Of a stretch of DNA of 64,000 nucleotides, positions 51,390 through 60,358 are shown in pieces (positions within the stretch are counted from its first letter, which is position 1; each line of letters opens with the position of its first letter). The stretch is taken from assembly GCA_902806565.1 (NCBI GenBank), contig CADCXA010000015.1, forward strand, positions 434,001-498,000. The letters run 5' to 3'. Under the pieces are notes generated by a model. The model had not been told where the DNA came from. It made no database searches and was given only the letters and a program-made list of their open reading frames with translations. This DNA is from Hypoxylon rubiginosum (lineage: Eukaryota; Ascomycota; Sordariomycetes; Xylariales; Hypoxylaceae). The position numbers and the translations under genes were made by a program.

Positions 51390-52323
51390 CATGGATGGGT
51401 AGAATGGGGCCCGTCCCGTCCCTCCTGTCATGTCTCATTCGATCCCCATCTGCGCCGAGAAGCAGCTCAACGTTACCCCGCATAGGGCTAGACTCTCCTT
51501 TTTTCCATTCTATCTTTTCTTTTGTCGTATACAGGCATGGCGACGGCGTATCACTATATACCCTAGACTTTTTGGTGGATTATCGGGCTTCACGACATGT
51601 CAAGATGATTCTCTAGATCAGCATAGCGCATGAAACTTCGTTTATTTTGAGACGACAGACGATGGTGTTTGGAGGTTACTTGTTTATTTCCCTACTTACT
51701 TTATGTTATGCCCTTACGCGTTACGCCCATCGCATCATTTCGGAGAAAAAGAAGAAACCACTTCATGTCAATATTGTTAATCTAAGCATCCAGTACATAG
51801 CTATACCTATTTTATTATTCTTGGGATATGGACGAGGCTTGTCCACCCTAAACGTCTCGTCTCATTTTGTATAGTATTGTTCTGCAGGTTACACATGCCA
51901 TACATTTTCATTTTGTCCCCCCACACGAGACGCCCGACGGAACCCCCAATCTTGACGCCCAAACTCTGACTTGGCGTTTTCTTATTCCCGACTGGCGCCT
52001 CTGTTCCGATCGTTTAAAGTTGCCGGTTATCACGTGATCTACCTGCAGGTACCCTTCCATCATTCTGACCACCGCGTTTGGATATCATGACCTAACGAAC
52101 CTCGTAAAACTCGGGCAACTCGGGAAAAAGCGCAAGTTAGCTTTTACTTGTGCGTCCAGTACTCCTCTAACCTAGCCTTTCTTCCCGTATAGGAAATTCT
52201 CAGCAAAGTAGCACCGTGTCACCGTGTCACTCCGTGTCACTCCGTGTGCCATCGTGTCCAGCACACAGCCTCACCTAAACGCGTAAGACCGTTCGTACTT
52301 TACGTATCTAATCGTCAAGCACC
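51390..52323. other. Intergenic between two plus-strand genes
   Basis: Nothing clearly coding. A 75-codon hydrophobic frame at 51647-51874 lacks similarity I recognise. GTGTCAC repeats (about 52213-52245) lie upstream of the next gene. Confidence 0.55.
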
Positions 52324-52881
52324 ATGAGCGCCGCCGACGACGAATCAGCATCCAGCCCGCCGGCCTACACTCCCACTCACACCACGGCAGCAGCGGACCC
52401 CCACCACCACCGCTTCCCCTCCCGCGCCAGCACCTCCGCCACCGCGTCCTTCTCCATCCACGGCGGCGTCGGCACGGCCCCCGAGGCCGGCGGCACGTAC
52501 ATGATCCGGGACCTGGACTCGGGCCGGGCCCTCACTCTAGAAGGCGGACAGCTGTCCCTCAAACGCGAGGCCGGCACCAACGGCGGGTGGCGCTGGGAGT
52601 GCGCCGAGGACGCCGAGGGCTGGCTCGGGTTCCGCGAGGCCGTGTCGTACCGGTACCTGGGCAGGGACAACCGGGGCGGGTTCTGCGCGCGGGCGGGCAA
52701 GTTTGCGGCTTGGGAGCGGTTTTGCTTGCGGCCGCTGAAGGAGGGGGGGTTTCAGCTTATGGGGATTCAATGGTGGACTTTTAAGAGGATGGGGATCGCG
52801 GAGGGGAAGGGGGACGGCGAGAGCTTGGTTGAGGTTGGGGAGGCGAAGGATGCGGCGCGCTGGGAGTTCGTGGAGGTGTAG
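52324..52881 (+). CDS. Small beta-trefoil-like (fascin/ricin-B-like) fungal protein
   Basis: A single exon encodes 185 residues. Residues 1-50 are Ser/Thr/Pro/His-rich and disordered, with a PPAYTP motif. From about residue 58 there is a compact beta-rich domain: GGTYMIRDLDSGRALTLEGG, then GWRWEC, GWLGFREAVSYRYLG, WERFCLRPLKEGGFQLMG and a closing WEFVEV. This Trp/Gly pattern resembles small fungal beta-trefoil proteins. No catalytic residues are expected. Function is unknown; carbohydrate or protein binding is only a guess from the fold. No signal peptide is present, so it is probably cytoplasmic. Confidence 0.8.
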   Translation: MSAADDESASSPPAYTPTHTTAAADPHHHRFPSRASTSATASFSIHGGVGTAPEAGGTYMIRDLDSGRALTLEGGQLSLKREAGTNGGWRWECAEDAEGWLGFREAVSYRYLGRDNRGGFCARAGKFAAWERFCLRPLKEGGFQLMGIQWWTFKRMGIAEGKGDGESLVEVGEAKDAARWEFVEV

Positions 52882-52908
52882 GTAGGGGTTGTAAATCGTT
52901 CTCGTGGA

Positions 52909-52946
52909 GGGTTGGGTTGGGTTGGGTTGGGTTGGGTTGGGGTTGG
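52909..52946. repeat. Pentamer repeat (GGGTT)n
   Basis: About seven GGGTT units follow the stop of the beta-trefoil-like gene by some 28 bases. The runs of three G could fold as a G-quadruplex in the 3' region of its transcript. The pentamer differs from the usual fungal telomere hexamer TTAGGG. Confidence 0.85.
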
Positions 52947-53244
52947 CGGAAAGTGACTGTTAAAGCTTTCCAGTGCGATCCTGGAGGGTGACTGTTAGCA
53001 TTTGCGAATGAGTAGTCGGAAGATGGGATAACCAATATCCTTACCAGTTCTCTGGGTTGAAGATTATCGGTAATCAACTCTATGTGCGTAGCCATTCGCC
53101 TTGCCTCCTCAAATCTCGGCCCCTTTAGCCGAGCCACTCCTGCCAGTATCTCATCCTTGTGTTGAACATTGGTCACAGCCTTTTACCACCAAAGTCCTTA
53201 TAGCAGCCTCCCGGACTTTCCCGCAATTCCCGCCGTGATATTAT

Positions 53245-54817
53245 CTATCGAGGTAAATGCTTGAGCTTTTGCGAGACATCGTTAAGACCTTTCGGAATGA
53301 TCTCTGCAAGGATATATCTCGACTGTAGATTCTCAGGTTTTCCCAACCTCTCGATTCTTGCATTGACGATGGCAAGGTCAATCTTCTTCTCCAGCTCCGT
53401 TTGACGGAACTATGTTTGATCCAGTTGGAAACCAGGAGACCGATCAGGTGGTCGTTCAGGGATGCTGTTAGTAGCTGGTAAGCTTCATATTCTCCAATTA
53501 TCAGGAATAAGGGAACTATACCCAATTTTTCCTCCAGCTCTGTCTGCGCTCCTGTGGCAAGGTCTTCTAATGTAGAAGATACTGTTATGAAAGACTCATC
53601 TTCCGGACTCGCATATTTGTTTAACATCCCGTGTCGAACACTCAGACCAAGGCTCTCGGGCCCTGGAAGGGAAGCTGAATACGCCGGAACAAGCTGGTAT
53701 GGTAAGCCAATGTACTATGAGTCAGGGAAATATTTTACATACAATGCCAGAAGTTTCACCACCTAGTTGGTCCTTGTATCCAGGCGGTAAGTCTTTGATG
53801 ATTTTGGTGAAGTCTGTTCGGTGAGTTTCATAGAAGCACACGATGCGGATTTTGAACGGAAGCTGGTCAATCCTTCGGCAAAATGATTGGAAAAGCTCTT
53901 CCAATCGGTCATCGTCGCCGGGATGAAGGTATTTGAGCAATTCGCAGGACGTCTCGGCACCCATAGACGTCGCAACGACACGTCGCAACTCAGCCGCGGT
54001 GTAGAATGACCTGTGGCTGCCCCGGAAAGGTGTCCCCAAGAAAACGATGCCAGACGTCGCCATCAGGATCTCAAGATACTTGCTATAGGCATAGGAGGCC
54101 TCGACAAGCGCCTACATAGTATTAGTATATTCGAGGTATGTAAACGAATGAAGGCGAGATGAACCTTAGCGAGCAATAGGCCCCCAAAGCAAGACGAAAC
54201 GAATACGATTGGCCGAAATTTATCTTCCTATAACTGTATTAGATGGCTGTGCTTAAGGTCTATTGTAAAGGGGTATTGGAATTACCTTGTGTCTCAAGTT
54301 GTGCAGTTTGTTCAGCAACACGCTTGCGTGACCAGCTAAAGTCTGCTCCTCCGCATCCTTATCGAAGTTCGCATCCCAGTCATATGTGAATATACGAGCA
54401 TTTTGGACGACAGAGGGCAGCATATTACTATCCTGCAACCAGTGGACTTCTCCGGACTTTGGATCGCCATCCTTCAACCACGCCACCCACGTCTTCGGCG
54501 ATTCTGTATCTAAGCCATGGATTGCTATGATGCTACATAGAGGGATAATGAATTAGGGAATCAGAGAAGTGCTAATATTTTGGTTGGAAATTCGAGAATC
54601 GCAAGGCCCTTCAAATATCCGGGTGTTTTATAGCCAGAGGGGTTTGATGTGCTTACTCTACATCCTTCTCTTTTGATTCGGAAATTTTGTAAGGGTCTGG
54701 GTATACTTGATGGAGACCTAACTTCCTTGGTACTCTCATGTCGTTGAACCCTACTCTTAGCTGAGCTTTGCTGAATGTGGGTTGTAGATATGTGTTGAGT
54801 AATTGGCATGGATACAT
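53245..54817 (-). CDS. SERAC1/PGAP1-like alpha/beta hydrolase, stand-alone form of a fungal NLR N-terminal domain
   Basis: At least five exons are read: 54817-54657, 54532-54286, 54227-54165, 54111-53743 and from 53693 on. The introns of 124, 58, 53 and 49 nt all have GT..AG and keep frame. The order is DIIAIHGLD (oxyanion region), ESPKTWVAWL, ARIFTYDWD, then VFVSSCFGGLLLAKALVEA, then GIVFLGTPFRGSH and HGMLNKYASPEDESF. This is the hydrolase domain found at the N terminus of many fungal NACHT/NB-ARC proteins. The nucleophile position is Cys (SSCFGG, about 149) where Ser is usual; I recall SCLGG-like forms elsewhere in fungi. The 3' end is unresolved. After TELEEKLG the frame seems to shift, and a second, better-looking frame carries TELEKKIDLAIVN to a TAG at 53245. 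The ATG at 54817 is tentative, with 54739 as an alternative. No NTPase or repeat domain follows. Confidence 0.72.
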
Positions 54818-56348
54818 AGCTGAAAACAATTTAGCTGTAATTTCTAAGGCTGATACGACTTATGTACCTGTATACGAGCTATGAAAAAGACACATTCCCT
54901 TAGATGACTGGGTAAAGAACGACCGTGACTCAACATCGCCAAACCGCCAGTATTCGCCTCCAAACACCAACAGGTGTTCGTGAGGATTCTCAGCCAATAA
55001 CGTCTCTGAGGCCTCCCTATACAGCTACTCACACAAGTTATTACCTGCCTATTTAGGGCATTACTGTAGCATTCGGTCAGCTTTTGTCACACAGCAGTTT
55101 GTATTATGATAGCCTTTTGACCGCCATGTCGGCAACATCCGAGAAGAGGATTGCCTTTATTTGGCAATTTAACTACCCGAGTCGGTAAGTGGGTTATGGT
55201 ATACAAGGCACCGATTGGATAAATACCTAGGTAAAATGCTGCCGACACCGCGGTCAAAAGAGATGGTACCTTCGCCCGGAGATCCCGCCTGCGGCTTCTA
55301 TTTGGATTTTACGTTACGATGACTGGCTCTTAGAACCCACAAAGATGACGATTAACAGTATCTCCTTTATTGCCACATGCAGCTCTTAGGTGAAGAAAAT
55401 TTCTTGCTTCCGCTAATCCACCCAAAACTAACAGGCAACAGCCTTTGCGACAAGCCACAAGTCTATTCTCTATGTATTTCTCTAAGCAAAAATGCCGGAA
55501 AGTTACCTATAAATACATGTAGGCTATTAATAGTTAGTTATACGTAATCTCGCCGCATTGTGGATCGCTACAGGAGGCGTATTGCATGTTGTATGCCGGA
55601 ATGACGAGCACTCTGCACGAAATAGGTGAGACTAGGAAAGCGGCCCGATTTGTTACAATTATTAGCTCCTTTTTCCAGCCATTCAAGATATCCTATCGCC
55701 GAAAGGCAACCACCAAGCGTCACAGTAGCCCGGAGTTTATATAAGTTTGGTTCCCCCCTATTCGACCTACAGACGCATCGCCCGACCACAGTGAGCCTTT
55801 TACTGAACACAAAATATTTTCCTAGCAGTCTGTTTCGGCTATAAGCTTTAAGGTACTCTAGGGCTACGCTCAGCTCACATTGACATTTGGTAAGCCTTCC
55901 TACTCAGATAAATTTTATACAAACCCATCATAACACCCCTTTCATGAACTCTGGGTATAGAGAATACCTGCTTTTAATCTCATACAAATCTAAAATATTT
56001 TTGCTAGTATTGATCATTTTGCAATCAATGTCTGAAGAACGTGGGCCAACAACGGTCAGGGGTAGCAGCTTAGATGCCCTTATTATGAGGCTCTATTTCG
56101 GTGAAGGGGCCATCAGGCCGGCTACATTACTATGTACCTACCTAGGTAAAGGTGCATTATGCCGGCAGAAGTTCTACGAGATATCATTGGATAAACACCA
56201 CCACATGGTTTGTAATGAGCTGAGAAGGTGAAAATTCACCTCGTAGGACCGTATGGTGGTGGAAGGTAAATAAGCGGATGGAATCTTAACAGGCGTCGTA
56301 GTACACGTAGCCCATGTCCCACGTTTAGACAATATCGTACGATCTTCA
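54818..56348. other. Shared upstream region of two divergent genes
   Basis: This 1.5-kb stretch separates the hydrolase gene from the HET gene, which point away from each other. I see no gene. Palindromes TACCTAGGTA lie at 55224-55233 and 56139-56148. The 62-codon minus frame at 54844-55032 could be an upstream exon of the hydrolase gene but shows no motif. Confidence 0.55.
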
Positions 56349-58238
56349 ATGACAGACTGTGTAGTATACGACCCTCTTCCCGTGGGTTATATTCGTCTTC
56401 TCACCATCGATTGCGATGACTCGCAATTCCTCTCGGGATGTCTCGAGACAGTGCCCTTAGAAGATGCACCCCCTTATTTCGCACTTAGTTATTCCTGGGG
56501 AGCACATAAACAAGATGTTCCGATTTACATTAATGGAATGGCATTATCCATTAGCCGCAGCCTTGCTGGGGCGCTTCAAAGGTTGCGAGCGCTAGCGATG
56601 GATGAAACCGAGTCAAACCAGAACATCCGGGTCGAACGAATGTGGATTGACAGAATTTGCATCGACCAGGGCAATATCTCTGAACGATCCCACCAGGTCG
56701 AATACATGGGACATATCTATTCTCGAGCAATTAGGACCTTAATCTGGCTTCAACATGAGCCGGAATTCTATGCTGCATGGCAACTGCTTGATAAGATATA
56801 CGACGTCTTTAGAAAGGAGCACCGCCATGCTGAAAACCTTACGGATATCCCTTTCCGAATGTACTCCGATGCGTACCATGCATCTCTTGGCCTCCCAGGG
56901 TGGCGCGATGATTCATGGGAGAGCCTGCGAAGATTGGGCCAGCAATTATGGTTCACCAGAGTATGGGTTATTCAAGAAGCAGTTCTCTCGCAGCAGGATC
57001 CTATCATTCTCTGCGGACAAGTCACATACCCCTGGCATCGCCTCGGATGGGTGGCCTCCTGGATGCGCCGAAATGGCTATCTACGACTGCCACAAGTGCC
57101 GAACCAGTTACAAAATGTCGACACGATCGCAAATATACGTCGGTCCTCTAACTGTTGGCGCTTGGATGCCTTGTTAGTAGCGACCTCTATAAAATTCCAT
57201 GCTACAGATCAGAGGGACAAAGTATATGCTCTGCTAGGACTGGCGATGGAATGTCGAACACCGAAAGGGATTCCGGACGAGCTAACCCCTAACTACGAAC
57301 TCGACGTATGGCAACTATATACGAACGTCGCGAGATTTCTGTTTCGAAGATACAAAACACTGCCTGCCTTGACTCGAACCACTGGCGTAAAAGGTGACGA
57401 GTCCCGGAACCAGCGAGAATACGATTTTGAGCAGCTGCCTTCCTGGGTGCCAAACTGGTGCGACTTTACCGTAGTAGAGAGGATGGTTGCGAAAAGCTTC
57501 TCTTGGGTACCGTTTTCGGGCCCTACGGAAATCCAGACGTTAGGGTTTCCAAAACACTACTATGCCTCGTCCGGGCTCTGCGCAAAGTTCTCGGACTCGT
57601 TCGATCCCTCGGTGCTTCGAATACATGGTCTGAATATCGGCAAGATTGTCCATATCGTCCAGCCGGCTAAGCAGCAGTCCGACGAGGAATACGATCATAG
57701 CTCACAAATGATGTCGATTTGGACAACAGCAACTCGACTACTTTCAAGCACCAATATCGCCACGTGGATAGAGTCATATGTCAAAGCTACAACCGCGGAA
57801 CAGTACTACCTCAGCGGCGGTACGGCGGAGCAATTTCTTCAGCACGGTTCCGCGTATTTGCTTCGTCTTTTATCTCATTTTCCTGTACAGAGTATGGGCG
57901 TAATCTCCCCAAGCGACTTTCAGCATCTCGTAAACCTGCTAAGAGTAAGGTCCGTAGGGGGAGATCCAGAGCTGTATTCGGCGTTAGCAGGGAACTTCTG
58001 TTTCAATAGGTCATTTTTCGTTACTTCCAACGGATACATGGGTATTGGACCTTCGGGCGCTCAGGTAGGAGACGATATTGCAGTGATTTTCGGAGGCGAC
58101 GTGCCATATGTTTTACGAAGAGAAGGAAATAGTTTCGTATTCGTTGGGGAGTCGTACGTACAAGGGCTCATGAACGGCGAGGCAGTGCGCGACTGGAGAC
58201 TGGGAAGGCTTAAGGAGGAACTGATCGAAGTCCACTGA
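56349..58238 (+). CDS. Heterokaryon incompatibility (HET) domain protein
   Basis: A single exon gives 629 residues. The N-terminal third is a HET domain (PF06985): YIRLLTI, then PPYFALSYSWG (about 41-51), then a helix starting with LSISRSLAGAL. MWIDRICIDQGNISERSHQV (about 98-117) and MGHIYSRAIRTLIWL follow. The remaining 450 residues are a variable C-terminal region with FTRVWVIQEAVL and RDKVYALLGLA, both common in this family. No NACHT, WD or ankyrin part is present. By family, HET domains trigger regulated cell death after non-self contact and resemble TIR domains. What controls this one is unknown. It is divergent from the SERAC1-like hydrolase gene about 1.5 kb away. Confidence 0.93.
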   Translation: MTDCVVYDPLPVGYIRLLTIDCDDSQFLSGCLETVPLEDAPPYFALSYSWGAHKQDVPIYINGMALSISRSLAGALQRLRALAMDETESNQNIRVERMWIDRICIDQGNISERSHQVEYMGHIYSRAIRTLIWLQHEPEFYAAWQLLDKIYDVFRKEHRHAENLTDIPFRMYSDAYHASLGLPGWRDDSWESLRRLGQQLWFTRVWVIQEAVLSQQDPIILCGQVTYPWHRLGWVASWMRRNGYLRLPQVPNQLQNVDTIANIRRSSNCWRLDALLVATSIKFHATDQRDKVYALLGLAMECRTPKGIPDELTPNYELDVWQLYTNVARFLFRRYKTLPALTRTTGVKGDESRNQREYDFEQLPSWVPNWCDFTVVERMVAKSFSWVPFSGPTEIQTLGFPKHYYASSGLCAKFSDSFDPSVLRIHGLNIGKIVHIVQPAKQQSDEEYDHSSQMMSIWTTATRLLSSTNIATWIESYVKATTAEQYYLSGGTAEQFLQHGSAYLLRLLSHFPVQSMGVISPSDFQHLVNLLRVRSVGGDPELYSALAGNFCFNRSFFVTSNGYMGIGPSGAQVGDDIAVIFGGDVPYVLRREGNSFVFVGESYVQGLMNGEAVRDWRLGRLKEELIEVH

Positions 58239-59063
58239 GTACTGTTGTTTCGCCGTTCTCGCATCGTTTGGTTTGCATTGCGATAATAGTAGCTATCATG
58301 TATCATCTCTGGATTTGATCCGAGGAAGATAGGGGGGCTGTGATGGTATTTTCCACTGAATCTCAAACTAGAAGTAAAAAAACCACAAGAACACAGTCTC
58401 TCCATCCGGTAAGGGTTACAGAAACATGCAAGACAACGCCCTTCCGTCAATACCTGGATATAATAGGTACCCGCCAGCTGCTTTTTCTCAGAAGTGGGTG
58501 CTGTCCAGGCAACTGGTCTCCCGGCTGTACCGAAGTATCCCCTGGTTGCCCCTGGACACTTAGCTCAACCGGGTGATTTTCGTCAAATTCATAACCGGTA
58601 CCGCCCAGCCAAACTGGGTGCTACTTGAGGTTCCGTCCGGGCTAGAGGTATAGAGAAGGCTGTATCCCACTTGGGCCGAAAGTGGATGAAAGACCACTAG
58701 AGCCAGACGTCAGTTCGAACCCGGCTTCCGGCAAAAGACTTTTCTCCTTTTTTCCCCCTTTCTCTTCCTCCTTCCTTTTCCTCCACATATAAACTGGATG
58801 GTATATTTGAGGTCTGGAGTTTCCATTTTCCTTAATATTTTACAAATAAACCTAACTTCAACCTCAATCACTTTTCGGCATGACTCCAATCATGGTGCGG
58901 TAGAGACAAGACAAGGCAAATATGATGATATCTATAAATATATGCTCTGAGTACCTAATTTTAAGGGGAAATCGCCAGCTCGGGTAACATTTCGAACCGC
59001 AAGCAACCCAGCCATTTTTTTAAATTAATTTTTTAGTTACCCATTACAGTTCCCACTATCTAT
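58239..59063. other. Intergenic between convergent genes
   Basis: I see no gene. The stretch 58490-58740 has short inverted and repeated CCGG/GGTGC-type words and a T-arm-like motif near 58712; it may be a decayed repeat. Confidence 0.5.
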
Positions 59064-60358
59064 CTAGGTCGCCTTGGCGGCGAATCCCAGCTGGGGCGTA
59101 GACGCGCCGTTGAAGACGACGTAGGCGGCCTTGAGGGCGATGTCGCCGTAGATGTTGATGCCGATACCCGTGCTGGACTGGAGGCCGCCGTAGCAGGTGG
59201 TCGAGCCGTCGGTGACGGGCGCGTAGTTGAGGTACGACGCGGGGATGACGAAGCTCGTGGTGCCGATGACGTAGGTGAAGGTGGGCAGGGTCGCGCTGCA
59301 GGGGAACACGTAGCCGCCGTACGTGTTGGAGTTCTGCGAGCCGGTGACCTTGCTGTAGTAGTTCTTGACGACGGCGTCGGGGAGCAGGAGCAGGGTGGTG
59401 CCCGTGTCGGCGATGCCGCTGACCTTGGTGCTGTACGACGTCGTGCCGACCTTGTACCCGGCCGCGGTGAACTCCCAGAACCCTTGCGACGTGCTCACGG
59501 ACGTGTAGACGATGGAGCCCGTGTACTTGGAGCTGTCGGCGAAGCCGAAGTCGTACGTGCCGGCTATAATCATATATAAGTTTCACGAAAAGAGTATCTA
59601 GTCGGAGAAAGGAAAGGCTTACCGGCGCCGTGCTTCAAGTTAGCCGCGAACAGCGGCGAGGTCAGCGAAGACTTGACGTTATCGAAGAAGGTCTTCTGCG
59701 ACTTGGGCGAGACCGTGTTGATGGAGCTGAAGGACAGCCCGACGAGGCCGTCGTTGTCGGTGTCCTCGGTGAACTCGGTGGAGATGGTGCTGGCGGCCTC
59801 GACGGCCTGGGACGCGAACGACACGCCGCCGATGCTGACGACGTCGGTGTACACGTCGCCCGAGGCGCCGCTGCCGTCGCCGTACGAGATGTCCCACGTG
59901 TAGCCCGACAGCTTCTTGGAGGTGGAGGAGGACGCGGGCTTGTACACGCTGTGCCCGGTCTGGTACTTGGACGCGAGCTCGGAGCTGAAGACCCACAGGT
60001 CGGCGGAGCCGGTGTCGAAGTCGAGGTTGAGCGTCTGCGCGGGGGTGCCGATGCTCACGGGCGTGAGGTACTCGACGTCGTACTCCTCGGGCGTCGTGAC
60101 GGCGCTGCCGGTGGAGGCCCGCTTCTTGGCGACGGCGCCGGCGTACGTCGTGTTGAGCGCGCTGGTGAGGTACTCGGGGAACGCCGCGCCGTACTTGCGG
60201 TAGGCCTTGGCGAGCGCGAGCGCGCCGTTCTTGACGTGCTTCGGGTTGCGGACCTGGTGGACCGTGAAGCTGTGGCCCTTCTGCTCCTCGACGGGGGCTG
60301 CCGAGGTGACGGAGAAGGCCGCTGCGGCCAGCAGGAGGGTTTGCGAGAGGGACGGCAT
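59064..60358 (-). CDS. Secreted pepsin-like aspartic protease (family A1), copy 2
   Basis: Two exons (60358-59623 and 59563-59064) flank a 59-nt phase-1 intron and give 411 residues. The signal peptide ends near residue 20-21 (SVTSAAP). A propeptide of about 60 residues ends after AKKR (about 77-80). Catalytic motifs are DTGSADLW (Asp about 115) and ADTGTT (Asp about 298), with the flap ISYGDGS. It is the endothiapepsin/penicillopepsin type of extracellular acid endopeptidase. The intron site equals the second intron of the copy at 80-1541, supporting common descent. The frame is open upstream of 60358 with other ATGs (60535 and one near 60433), but only the one at 60358 gives a normal signal peptide. 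Codon use is strongly C/G-ending. A GCT/GCA run at 60403-60423 lies just upstream of the start. Confidence 0.95.

Noticed and set aside
54844..55032. 62-codon minus-strand frame as first exon of the hydrolase gene
   Set aside because: No motif and no clear donor joining it to 54817; left as unresolved upstream sequence.
58690..58735. tRNA-like motif CAGTTCGAACCCGG
   Set aside because: Neither strand gives a paired T stem or a cloverleaf; perhaps a decayed repeat.
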